NCBI GenBank assembly: GCA_018402385.1
Contig: JAGYJA010000004.1
Span: 124,001-188,000, forward strand
DNA length: 64,000 nt
Origin: Flavobacteriaceae bacterium
Lineage (GTDB): Bacteria > Bacteroidota > Bacteroidia > Flavobacteriales > Flavobacteriaceae
Direction of reading: 5' to 3'
Shown here: piece by piece, positions 35,157-45,389 of the stretch
Layout of the letters: each line of letters opens with the position of its first letter
Position numbering within the stretch: position 1 is the stretch's first letter
Program-made: the position numbers and the translations under genes
Notes under the pieces: model-generated
Database searches by the model: none
Told to the model about the DNA's origin: nothing
What the model saw: only the letters and a program-made list of their open reading frames with translations

Positions 35157-36707
35157 TTAATCTAATCCGCCACGGCGATTACCATCCCGGGGTGTTGGCC
35201 AGGTCATTTGCTCGCCTGTGCGTGTACTGATTGGTAAAACAGCTCGTTCACGAGATGTTCTTTCAGGGTCTTCACTAGCGAGATAAGTCATAATTGCAAT
35301 GAGAGCCACATTGTTTTTCACATCATCAAACACAATTTTATCATAAGTATCTAAATTGGTATGCCAGGTATAATTCCAATAAGACCAATTTAACGAACTC
35401 ATCATAAAAGCTGGGGCACCGGCAGATACAAATGAAGAGTGGTCAGAACCACCACCGGAAGGTGTTCCCGGGAAAGTGGTTTCAATTTCAGATTTAAATT
35501 GTTGAGGCACATCGTGTAGCCACTTTCCTAAAAAATCATAAGCGTGTAAAAATCCTTGTCCGTTGATACTAGCCACACGGCCTGTACCATTATCTTGATT
35601 AAAAAGCACGTGTATGTTTTCAACGATAGCCGGATTGTCTTTTACAAAAGCTCTGGATCCATTAAGTCCTTGTTCTTCACCTCCCCAAAGGCCCACGATG
35701 ATGGTGCGTTTGGGATTTGGGTAGTGTTTTTTAAGGATGCGTGCTATTTCCATCATAGTGACATTGCCCGTACCATTGTCTGTTGCTCCGGTACCTCCGT
35801 CCCAGGAGTCATAGTGGGCAGAAAGCAAAATGTATTCTTCGGGTTTTTCTGTGCCCTCAATGCGTGCTATAGTATTGAATGTGGGTACTTCACCCAGCTC
35901 TTTGGATTCAGCGTACAACCTGATTTGAGGTTTGGCGCCGTTTTGGGCAAGTCTGTATAAAGTTCCATAGTCTTCAAGTAAAATATCTATTGTTGGAATG
36001 GATTTAGTGCGAGAACCAAAAATTTTATTGGCACCAAAACCTCTTGACCATTGGGATTGGATGATTCCTGCTGCACCTGCATTTTCTAGAGCGGCATCTA
36101 AGGTGCGTGAGGAATACCCTGAATTTCTCATATTGGCATTCCACTTTTCGATTTGTTGAGTGCGCGCTTCTTTCATTTTTTCAAAAGAAGCTTCTGTTGC
36201 AAACTCTTCCCAGTTATAATCTGGTCTTCCTGTCATTTGCAACATAGAGACCAAAACAAACTTTCCTTTCACAGTGGGCAACCAGCGTGCAAAACTCAAT
36301 GAGTCTTGAATGGTTTCCGGCAGTGTGATGACTTCTGCTGTAATTCCTTTTTTGGGAGTGGGGGCACTCCAGGCGAGTTGCATTCCGGAAAGTGATTTGA
36401 TCCTGGGATGCACCATATCAATATGTGTAACACCTCGTTCCCAGCCACGCCAGGTGCCATATTGTTGATTTTCTGCTTGAATTCCCCACGAATTAAATTT
36501 GGCTACAGCCCACTCATGAGCTTGTTGCATTTGGGGGGTGCCAACCAGTCTGGGGCCGATTTCGTCAAGTAATTCATAAGCGAGGCGTTCCACTTGTGAA
36601 TTCTCGTCAACTTCCTGAATAATATTGTTAATGATGGTTTCTTTGTCTTGTGCAAATAGTAAAACTCCAAATAATAAGAAGGAGAGAGCGAATGTGATTT
36701 TTTTCAT
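35157..36707 (-). CDS. secreted M28-family aminopeptidase
   Basis: 516 residues with a signal peptide (MKKITFALSFLLFGVLLFAQ). A PA-like segment lies at about 120-240 and the Zn peptidase M28 domain after it. Visible metal and catalytic residues are HYDSW (His, Asp), GATDNGTGNVTMMEIAR (bridging Asp), GGEEQGLNGSRAFV (catalytic Glu and metal Glu), FNQDNGTGRV (Asp) and GGSDHSSFV (His). It probably acts in the periplasm or outside to release amino acids from peptides. It stands alone, with a terminator-like palindrome downstream. Confidence 0.9.
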   Translation of the reverse strand: MKKITFALSFLLFGVLLFAQDKETIINNIIQEVDENSQVERLAYELLDEIGPRLVGTPQMQQAHEWAVAKFNSWGIQAENQQYGTWRGWERGVTHIDMVHPRIKSLSGMQLAWSAPTPKKGITAEVITLPETIQDSLSFARWLPTVKGKFVLVSMLQMTGRPDYNWEEFATEASFEKMKEARTQQIEKWNANMRNSGYSSRTLDAALENAGAAGIIQSQWSRGFGANKIFGSRTKSIPTIDILLEDYGTLYRLAQNGAKPQIRLYAESKELGEVPTFNTIARIEGTEKPEEYILLSAHYDSWDGGTGATDNGTGNVTMMEIARILKKHYPNPKRTIIVGLWGGEEQGLNGSRAFVKDNPAIVENIHVLFNQDNGTGRVASINGQGFLHAYDFLGKWLHDVPQQFKSEIETTFPGTPSGGGSDHSSFVSAGAPAFMMSSLNWSYWNYTWHTNLDTYDKIVFDDVKNNVALIAIMTYLASEDPERTSRERAVLPISTRTGEQMTWPTPRDGNRRGGLD

Positions 36708-36785
36708 GAAATAAGTTTTATGTTGGATTTTTCAAATATAGGAAAACCCAAGCTTGTTTTATTGTTAAAAATACAAGCAAAAAAA

Positions 36786-36810
36786 ATGCCCGAAAAATAC
36801 ATTCGGGCAT
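36786..36810. terminator. intrinsic terminator
   Basis: ATGCCCGAA (36786-36794) pairs with TTCGGGCAT (36802-36810) over a 7-nt loop; on the minus strand it is followed by TTTTTTTT-like sequence, so it ends the FKBP gene. Confidence 0.75.
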
Positions 36811-36832
36811 TGAATATAGAATTATAATCTGT

Positions 36833-37261
36833 TTACTTGATTTCAACCAATTCCAGTTCAAAGGTCAAATCCTTTCCTGCTAGCGGATGATTTGCATCAA
36901 CCACAATGGTTTCGTCTTTGATTTCGCGTAAAATGAGTTGTCTTTCAGAACCGTCAGGAGCTTTTGAAATTAAGCCCATACCCACTTCGAGTTGCATTTC
37001 TTCCGGTAGCTTGTCTTTTTCAACTTCGTGGAATAATTCTTCTCTTACCTCACCATAAGCTTCTGTATGTGGAATGTTAATGGTTTTCTTTTCATTGACT
37101 TTCATGTCGATAACACCTTTTTCAAACCCGGGGATTAATTGACCTTGACCTATCGTGAATTCCAAGGGCTCGCGTTGCAACGAACTGTCAAAAATTTGAC
37201 CGTTTTCTAATTTTCCGGTGTAATGTACTTTTACTGTGTCATTTTCTTTTACTTGACTCAT
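36833..37261 (-). CDS. FKBP-type peptidyl-prolyl isomerase, SlyD-like
   Basis: 142 residues, cytoplasmic. The FKBP fold is split by an insert-in-flap domain as in SlyD: VKVHYTGKLENGQIFDSS, PLEFTIGQGQLIPGFEKGVIDM (in parts), the flap insert from about 75 to 120 with EVGMGLISKAPDG, and DANHPLAGKDLTFELELVEI at the end. It catalyses proline isomerisation and acts as a folding helper. The His-rich metal-binding tail of enterobacterial SlyD is absent. Confidence 0.92.
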   Translation of the reverse strand: MSQVKENDTVKVHYTGKLENGQIFDSSLQREPLEFTIGQGQLIPGFEKGVIDMKVNEKKTINIPHTEAYGEVREELFHEVEKDKLPEEMQLEVGMGLISKAPDGSERQLILREIKDETIVVDANHPLAGKDLTFELELVEIK

Positions 37262-37450
37262 ACTCTTTGTTTTGTGATTAATTTTTCAATAATTGCGAAA
37301 CTAAAGGTTTAAGCTAAGAACACAAAAGTTAAGCACTAAAGATTGGACTGATTAATAAAATTTTAACATTAATAACTGTTTCTGATATTTATCATTCTTT
37401 CTTTTATGTTGTTGAACTACTTTTAAAATATAAAATTAAATACTATTAAA

Positions 37451-37867
37451 ATGAAAAAGAATGTTCCTGTTTCAAAAATAATGACCACAAACGTTGTAAA
37501 ATTAAACCTCAAAGATGAACTTACGAAAGCCGAAGCTTTATTCAAAAAACATAAAATTAGACACATTCCCGTTGTAAGCGGCACCAAGATTATTGGTATG
37601 CTCAGTTATTCAGATTTATTGCGTATTTCTTTTGCTGATGCTGTTTATGATGATGAAGAAATAGATGCTGTAGTTTATGATATGTTTGACATCAGTCAAG
37701 TAATGACAAAAAATATCGTAACCATTTCTGAACAAACAACCATTAGAGAAGCCGCAGAAGTTTTGGCGTCCAAAGAGTTCCACGCGCTTCCGGTAGAAAA
37801 AGATGGACACTTAGTGGGTATCGTTACTACAACAGATTTGATTAAATATCTTTTAGATCAATATTAA
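37451..37867 (+). CDS. CBS-domain protein
   Basis: 138 residues made of two CBS motifs and nothing else: PVSKIMTTNVVKLNLKDELTKAEALF...IRHIPVVSGTKIIGMLSYSDLL, and SQVMTKNIVTISEQTTIREAAEVLASKEFHALPVEKDGHLVGIVTTTDLI (both quoted in part). Such Bateman pairs bind adenosine nucleotides and regulate a partner; the partner is not evident here. It is followed after 40 nt by the pirin gene. Confidence 0.88.
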   Translation: MKKNVPVSKIMTTNVVKLNLKDELTKAEALFKKHKIRHIPVVSGTKIIGMLSYSDLLRISFADAVYDDEEIDAVVYDMFDISQVMTKNIVTISEQTTIREAAEVLASKEFHALPVEKDGHLVGIVTTTDLIKYLLDQY

Positions 37868-37907
37868 ATTCTTTTCGTTTGCATAACTTTGTTGAAAAGC
37901 AATTTTA

Positions 37908-38786
37908 ATGTCAAACATTGGATTAATAATCGAGGAGCGCAGTAGAGATATTGGTGATTTTCTAGTGGGTCGCTTGTTGCCTTTCCGAAAAAAAAGAATG
38001 GTGGGGCCATTTATTTTTATTGACCATATGGGTCCCAACACAACTTGGGCCAAATAATTATATGGATGTTGATCAACACCCACACACAGGTCTTTCAACA
38101 CTCACCTTTATGCTCGAAGGCGAAATTGTCCATAAAGACAGTATGGGCTCCAATCAAAAAATCACTCCCGGTTCTGTAAACTGGATGGTGGCAGGGAAAG
38201 GAGTGACTCATACTGAAAGAACTCCACAATGAACTTAGAAACGGAAATACATTCACCGCCCACGGGTATCAAATTTGGGTAACATTACCTAAGGAACTGG
38301 AAGACTGCGAACCCGAATTTCATCACATTGAAGAAACTCATTTGCCGAAATGGACGGAGGGAAGTGCCCATTTTAAACTCATAGCAGGCGAAGGTTATGG
38401 AAAAACATCTCCTGTTCCTGTTAAGTCTGAATTGTTTATGATTGAAGTGAAAACAGAAGATTCTTTTCAACTCAATACCAAAGAAAACCTTAAAGGCGAA
38501 ATTGGTATTTGTATTGTAGAAGGAGGCATTGAAGCTTGTGGTGAACCCATTGAAAAGGGTAATATGCTGGTTTCAAAAGTGGAAGACGTTTGCAATGTGC
38601 TTGTTAAGCCACAATAGTCATTTACTACTTTTTGGAGGAAAACCCTTTGAAGAAGAACGTTTTATATATTGGAATTTTGTATCCTCCAGTAAAGAAAAAC
38701 TGGAAAAAGCAAAGGAGGATTGGCGCAATAAAGCCTTTCCAAAAGTTCCGGGTGACTCGACTTATGTAGTAATGCCTGAATATTAA
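37908..38786 (+). CDS. pirin family protein (three frameshifts)
   Basis: About 290 residues from the ATG at 37908 when read across three breaks, near 38040, 38229 and 38615, each of which fits one extra base. The pieces in order are [49 protein letters not shown] (pirin metal-site histidines), [16 protein letters not shown] (further His/Glu), [40 protein letters not shown] and [19 protein letters not shown]. Pirins are bicupins with an iron site; many act as quercetinases or regulators. Gene size and order of parts are normal, so sequence error is more likely than decay. Confidence 0.85.
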
Positions 38787-38863
38787 ATTTCTACTAAAAC
38801 TACTTCTTAACTTTACTTTGATTCAAAATTAATGTATATTCAAACTTTAAAAAATTAGCTAAG

Positions 38864-39083
38864 ATGAAAAAGTTTGTGAACCTTATTTTTATACTTTTTA
38901 GTTTTCTTGCAACAGCACAACAACCCACTCACGTGCCAAGTCCTCAAAACAATTCCCCCATAAATCTTAACAGTTGGTTTGATGTCATTGTATTTATTAT
39001 CTTACCAATCAGTTATGATTGTTATCTATTTTATGTGGCGCAGACAAGTTAAAATTGACAAAGAGAAAGAGAAAGACAACTAA
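38864..39083 (+). CDS. small signal-peptide/TM protein (frameshifted)
   Basis: About 72 residues when read across one extra base near 39011. It has a signal-like start (MKKFVNLIFILFSFLATAQQ), a Pro/Asn-rich linker (PTHVPSPQNNSP), a membrane helix (FDVIVFIILPI...MIVIYFMWR) and a charged end (RRQVKIDKEKEKDN). Without the fix the frame stops at 39052 with an odd Tyr/Cys tail. Related small membrane proteins occur widely in flavobacteria, at times mislabelled 'adenylosuccinate synthetase'. Function unknown. Confidence 0.65.
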
Positions 39084-39141
39084 AAATAAAATAGACAATC
39101 TTTCGATTGGCTTTGAATTTATTTATCAAAAGTCTAATTCT

Positions 39142-39984
39142 TTAATTTTCTGAAATTGATGCCTCAGAGTCTAGTATGGCAAAAACCTGATCTAAATCTG
39201 GTATCAATACAATTCTTGTTCTTCTGTTTTTAGCCATGTTTTCACTGCTGTCATTTTCAACAAGTGGAATCGAACTTCCTCTTCCTGCAGCAATTAGTTT
39301 CTCTGGTGCTACATTAAATTTATTTTCAAGCATCCTTACAATGGATGTTGCACGCTTTACACTTAAATCCCAGTTGTCTTCCAATACCGCTGTATTAATA
39401 CTTCTGGGGTCTGTGTGACCTTCAACCATAACTTCTAAGCTTGGTTCAGAATTGATGACGTCTGCAAGTTTTTGAAGCAAGTCATTTGCTTTGGGATTTA
39501 CCCTGTAACTTGCCGTGTTAAAAAGTAACTTATCAGAAATTGAAATCATAACTACAGTCTTGTCTATATCAATCTGTATGTCATCATTTCCGTCATCTTC
39601 AGAGATAGAATTCATTAAGTTATGTGAAACTGCAATGTTGATTGAATCTTCCAGAGATTGTGCATCTCTTAAAACCTCAGGATCTACATTGGCTAAAGTT
39701 TTGCGCATGTTGTCCTTTGTCTTTTTGTTCATCATCGCGATATCATTCATTTCATATTTTTGCTCAGAAGTTTCCTTTAAGGAGTTGATTCTGTCATTAT
39801 AGTCGGCAACACGTTGCTCAATGATTGCAAAACGTTTTTCAAGTTCTTCTTTTTCAACAGCAGTCTTTTCAAGGGTGGTCTGCGTGTTTGAAAGCTGTTC
39901 CTCAAGAGCAACATACTTCTTTTTGGAGACACAGGATGTTAATATACCCGCGGCTACGATGGCTAGAATTAGTGATTTTTTCAT
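39142..39984 (-). CDS. OmpA-family lipoprotein with coiled coil
   Basis: 280 residues: a lipoprotein signal (MKKSLILAIVAAGILTSC, lipidated Cys18), a coiled coil at about 25-75 (ALEEQLSNTQTTLEKTAVEKE...), and an OmpA C-terminal domain at about 150-270 (LLFNTASYRVNPKANDLLQKLADVI, MVEGHTDPRSINTAV, NWDLSVKRATSIVRML, AAGRGSSIPLVEND, NRRTRIVLIP). It anchors the outer membrane to peptidoglycan. The leader repeats AACAAACCAAAA twice, 28 bp apart, the second copy running into the ATG. Confidence 0.9.
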   Translation of the reverse strand: MKKSLILAIVAAGILTSCVSKKKYVALEEQLSNTQTTLEKTAVEKEELEKRFAIIEQRVADYNDRINSLKETSEQKYEMNDIAMMNKKTKDNMRKTLANVDPEVLRDAQSLEDSINIAVSHNLMNSISEDDGNDDIQIDIDKTVVMISISDKLLFNTASYRVNPKANDLLQKLADVINSEPSLEVMVEGHTDPRSINTAVLEDNWDLSVKRATSIVRMLENKFNVAPEKLIAAGRGSSIPLVENDSSENMAKNRRTRIVLIPDLDQVFAILDSEASISEN

Positions 39985-40312
39985 TTTGGTTTGTTTTAGA
40001 TTAAATTAAATTTTGGTTTGTTAATTCACATTCCAGAGAATGTATTTTTGAAGTTAACGGTTTCCAATTTTCAATCGTATTAAATTGGCAAACCCTTAAG
40101 TTACAATTAACACTATTTTAAAAGAGGTCTAATGGGATGAAAATGAATCAAACAGTTTGTGGATATGTCCTTTAAAAGAATTATTTTAATTTGATATTTA
40201 AAATCAAGCCCAAGCTATCTTGATCTTTTTAAGATATTTTAACTAAAATTATAGATTTTTAGTTCAAAATTGGGAGTATGAAAATGCCGTATTCTATCTA
40301 TTTACAATAAAT
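39985..40312 (+). promoter_or_regulatory. 328-nt intergenic region with candidate promoter
   Basis: Between divergent OmpA and tamB. TTTG at 40017-40020 and TATTTTTG at 40043-40050 (22 nt apart) fit the plus-strand promoter consensus and would give tamB a leader of about 260 nt. No credible small gene is seen in between. Confidence 0.35.
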
Positions 40313-43300
40313 TTGAAACAAGAACATAAACCAGAATTTGAAAAAGGAGAAAAAGGCAAAAACAATACAAAGTATAGATGGCTAAGAAGGCTTGCAAGGG
40401 TCGTATTAGCTCTTTTCATATTCTTTGTCTTGCTCATATTATTTATAAGAAGTCCCTGGGGACAGGGCATAATTATTAATAAAGTCACTTCTTATGTTTC
40501 TGATAAAACCAAATACAATAGTTGAGACTAGATAGACTCTTTATAACATTTTCTGGAAATGTGTATCTTAATGGTTTGTATCTTGAAGATCAAAATGGAG
40601 ATACTTTAGTTGCATCAAAAAGTCTTGAAGTTGATGTGCCGCTATGGCCAATCATTAAAGGTAATGCTATAGGAATTAACCTTGTTGAATGGGAAGGACT
40701 CAAAGCTAATGTTTTTAGAAAAGATTCCATTGATGGTTTTAATTTTCAGTTTTTAATAGATGCCTTTGCGGCTGAAGATGTTAAAGCCGAAGAAAAAACA
40801 GAAGACCCCGACGCCTCTTCCACATCGTTTTTTATTAAAGACCTGTTTTTTACTGATTTTGATCTCAAATACAATGACCAAGTAACAGGCATCGACACCA
40901 GGCTAATCCTAGGAAAACTCAATCTTCAAATCAAAGAAATGGATTTGGAAACGATGAACTTTCACATTTCTAAAGCTGAAATATCAAATACAGATGTAGG
41001 ATATTATCAATCGCTCCCTTATCCCGAAAGTGAAGACACAGAAGCATTCTGACAGCCCGGTTCTTTTTGTTGATGAATTATTGATTAAGAATCTTACTGC
41101 AAATTACCAGTCTATACCTGATGGTATCAATGCGGTGGCAGCTATTGGCGAACTTGCCATTAATCTTCCAGAAGCAGATTTATCTAATAATTTTATTGAC
41201 CTCGAGTACTTGGGACTTCATAACTCAACGATCAGTCTTAACATCACTTCAGAGGAATATAAACAAGGGGTTGAAGGTTTAGAAACTGACAATACAACCG
41301 AAAACACTACTGAGTTTGAATGGCCACAATGGACAGTTTCAGTTTCAAAAATTGATTTAACAAACAATGACATTCGTTACACAATGAATGACTCAGAACC
41401 TCAACCTGGAATTTTTAATCCAGAAGCGATTGTTTTAAATAATTTTTATTTTGTTGCAGACGCTATTTCACTACAGGATCAAGCCTTTGGAGCAAATATC
41501 ACCAAGATTGAGTTTGAAGAGGGTTCAGGGTTGAATTTAAATGAGTTGACTTTTGAAGCACTAATTGATGAGAATCAAAGCAAACTTAAGGATTTAAAGT
41601 TTCAGCTCAATGATAATAGGATAAATGGTTCCATTACAATGGAATATAATTCCATAAGTGACTTTATTAATAACACTGAGAATACATTTTTAAACCTCAA
41701 TCTTCAGCATTTTGAGGTGGGTTTAAATGAGTTATTCCGTTTTCAACCGGAGTTGAAATCAAATGAATCCCTTTTCGCTTTAAGCAAAAAAAGAATCAAT
41801 GGAAACCTTATTGCATCAGGTAAGCTGTCATCTTTGTCAATACCAAATGTTCAAATTAACTGGGGTCAAACAACACATATACAAGCAAAAGGAAAACTTG
41901 AAAACGTGACAGATGTTGACAATTTAAGAATGGATTTCCAATCTTTTACCGTTGAAACGGTCAAAAATGATGTACTTGTTTTTGTAAATGAAGAAGACTT
42001 GGGCATTTCCATACCTGAAAAAATTTCGCTGGAAAGCAACTTTAAAGGAACGCTCGACGACCTTTCAGCAGTGGCTGTTCTTAAAATTCCTGAGGGACAA
42101 ATAGACCTCATTGCAAATTATACAGATCAGGAAGAAATTGCCTTTGATGCAGATGTAGAAGTCACAAAACTCCAATTAGGTAAACTGCTGCAAAATGACC
42201 AATTTGGAGAACTGAATCTCACCTTAAAAACAACTGGAAATGGAAATGATATCAACTCTTTGGATGCAGATTTTGAAACAATCATTCAAAGTTTCTCATT
42301 GAACGATTATGCCATTCAGGATTTAAAAATAGGCGGAACTATTGAAAATGGTGAAGGAACAATTGCCTCTGCTTACAAGGATGAAAATCTCGATCTTGTT
42401 TTTGAAACCTTCATCCAACTGGATTCTATTTCACCCCGTTTTGTGATTGATTTGAATTTAAAGGGAGCCGATTTAAGATCACTGGGAATTACAGATAAAG
42501 ACATTAGGACGGCTTTTATTTTGCAAGCCGATTTTAAAGGGAATTCAGATAGTTTTACACTTTCATCAAACATTCAGGATGGAAAAGCAATATATGATAC
42601 GCAATCTTATTTATTGGGAGATTTCAACATCAATGCTTTTGTTCAACCAGATACAACTTCAGTGGATATCAACAATAAAATGATTGATTTAGCACTGCGG
42701 TCCAATGCAAGTCCTCAAGGTTTTAGTGAGGCACTGCAACGGCACTTTCAAAAATATTTGTCTGATTCTGTTTCAAATGAACCCACTGACCGCATTGAGA
42801 AGGACAGTCTTACAAAAGCCGTAGAACTCAAACTGGATGCAAAAATTAGTAAAGCACCCATCCTGAGTGATGTTTTTATTGACCGTTTAAAACAGCTGGA
42901 CACCATTGATATTAATATAGATTTTAATGAAGTAAATCAGTCGCTTTCTGCAAACATTTTTATGCCACACATTGATTATGATGACAATGTGGTGGACAGA
43001 CTGGCTTTGAATCTAATTTCAGACTCTGAAAATTTTGATTTTGATTTTGGTTTTCAAGCTTTGAAAGCCGGTCCCTTAGCTATAAGTAGAACAGCTTTAA
43101 ATGGAAGCATAACAGACAAAAAGTTGTTTTTAGACTTCAATTCGTTTTATGAGGATGAAAAAATTGTACAGGTCAATTCAGAAATTACGAGGAAAAATGA
43201 CACCATTCGTTTACACATCAACCCTTCAGAGCTATTGCTGAATAAAAAAGAATGGTCAAATTCCTCAGGAAAATGAAATTGTTTACACAGAAAATCACCT

Positions 43301-45389
43301 TTCCTTCACTTCATTTTCAATCTCTAGAAACAATCAATTATTACAATTGAGCAGCACGCTACCTGATATTGAAAAAGAACACCTAGCTGTACATTTTGAA
43401 AATTTCAGGCTTTCAGATTTTCTCAATTATTTAAATCCTGAAGAAACCCTCGCCACAGGTAGGCTTAACGGAAACTTAATCGTTGAAGAACCCTTTTTAA
43501 GTCCGGGTTTACTGGCTGATATGCAAATTGAAGAATTGAATGTGATGGAAGTACAACTAGGGAATTTAGCACTTAATGCAAGAGAAATCAATGAGGATTC
43601 ATACGACTTTAACCTTGACTTAAATGGCGGCGATATTGACCTCGACCTTACCGGTGATTATCAGGCAGATGAAGAGGCAGCAAAACTCAACTTAAATCTC
43701 GTTTTAAACGAAATAAAAATGAGTGCTATTGAAGGTTTTTCTGATGGGGAAATCACAGACACCCGGGGGACAATTTCTGGTGAAGTAAAAGTAAGTGGAA
43801 CCACTAAAGATCCATTCTACAATGGAACTATAAACTTTAATGAAGCAGGTTTTAATGTTGCCAAGCTCAATGCTAATTTTGAGCTTCAGAACGAGACAAT
43901 GAAAATCAATAATGAGGGGCTTTTTCTAGATAATTTCAGACTTTTAGATGAAAGTGGAAATGAATTTGCTATCAATGGAAAAATGCTAACCGAAAGCTAT
44001 ACCAACCCTGAATTTGATCTGCAATTTAACGCTAAGGATTTTTCAGCTCTCAACTCCACAAAAGACGACAATGAGCTTTTTTATGGTACAGCCATTTTTG
44101 ATGTGGATGCTAAGCTAACCGGAAACCTCAATCTACCCCGTTTGGATTTAAAGTTAAATGTGGGCGGTGCGACTGACATCACATACATACTCACTGATTC
44201 TGAACTTGAAATTGAAGAACGCGACGGTGTTGTCATTTTTGTCAATCGGAAAAATCCTGATGACATACTCTCACAAACCAGAGAAGAATCTATAACTGTA
44301 ACCGGTTTTGCAGTTAATGCCATAATTTCTATTGATGAAAACGCACTGTTTAATGTCATTATTGATGAGCGCACCGGGGATAATTTGCAAGTGGGAGGAG
44401 AGGGTGACCTGAATTTTAATATACAACCCAATGGAAGGACCACACTCACCGGAATTTACACTATGCAAAAAGGGCATTTTGAAATGAATTTATACAATTT
44501 GGTAAAAAGACGTTTTGAAATTTCTCAGGGAAGTAGTGTTTCTTGGTCTGGAGATCCTTTTGATGCCAATCTTGATGTCAAGGCAATTTATCGTGTTGAA
44601 ACTTCAGCTTCGTCGTTAATGACTTCTTCAGCAACAGGTATGGATGCCGGAATGAACAACAGTTACCGACAGCAAGTACCTTTTCTGGTCTATCTCAATG
44701 TAAATGGCGAACTTACACAACCTGTGCTAACATTCAATCTTGATATTCCGGAAGACGATCGGGGGGTAGCAGCAGGTCAAGTATATGGCCGCATTCAACA
44801 ACTCAATCAACAGGAAGAAGAGCTTAATAAACAAGTGTTCTCCTTATTGGTTTTAAATCGTTTCTTCCCTCAATCAGGCAATGATGGGAGTGGGGGAGGT
44901 ACCATGGCAATTGCCCGTGATAACTTAAATCAGGCGCTTTCAGACCAGCTCAATATGTTTTCAAACCAGCTTTTGGGGAAGACCGGTATCGAATTGGATT
45001 TTGGGATTGATAGTTATACAGACTATCAGGGAGATGGTGCTCAGGACAGAACCCAACTGGACATCACAGCTAGAAAAAGATTGTTTAACGACAGGGTAAT
45101 TGTGAGTGTGGGCAGCGAAGTAGATATTCAAGGAAGCAGTCAAAATCCTGATGAACAAAACCCCGTGATTGGAAATGTAAGTATTGAATATTTGTTGACT
45201 GAAAATGGACGATTCCGTTTAAAAGGCTTTCGCCGAAATCAATTTGAAAACGTCATTGACGGCCAGCTAATAGTAAATGGAATCGCCCTTATATTTACAC
45301 GCGAGTTTAATGAGTTTAAAGAATTGTTTAAAAAAGCAGTGGAAGAAGAATTGGAGAAACCTCAATCAAATGATGAAGATGAAAACTAA
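40313..45389 (+). CDS. tamB: TamB / translocation and assembly module (three frameshifts)
   Basis: TamB is a giant bridge between inner and outer membrane, now seen as a lipid-transfer AsmA-like protein. Read across three breaks (near 40522 one base missing; 41046 and 43260 one base extra) it has about 1690 residues: a cytoplasmic tail and one membrane helix (RRLARVVLALFIFFVLLILF), a very long beta-helical region of repeated amphipathic strands, and the conserved C-terminal DUF490 domain (GILTTGY-like; here DRVIVSVGSEVDIQG, IEYLLTENGRFRLKGFRRN). At 43277-43346 the continuation (IPQENEIVYTENHLSF) confirms that the last two pieces are one gene. The first codon is TTG at 40313. The end overlaps the tamL start. 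Confidence 0.9.

Noticed and set aside
45277-45369. Upstream extension of tamL to 45277
   Set aside because: The extra 31 residues overlap tamB, are not secretory, and would bury the lipoprotein signal.
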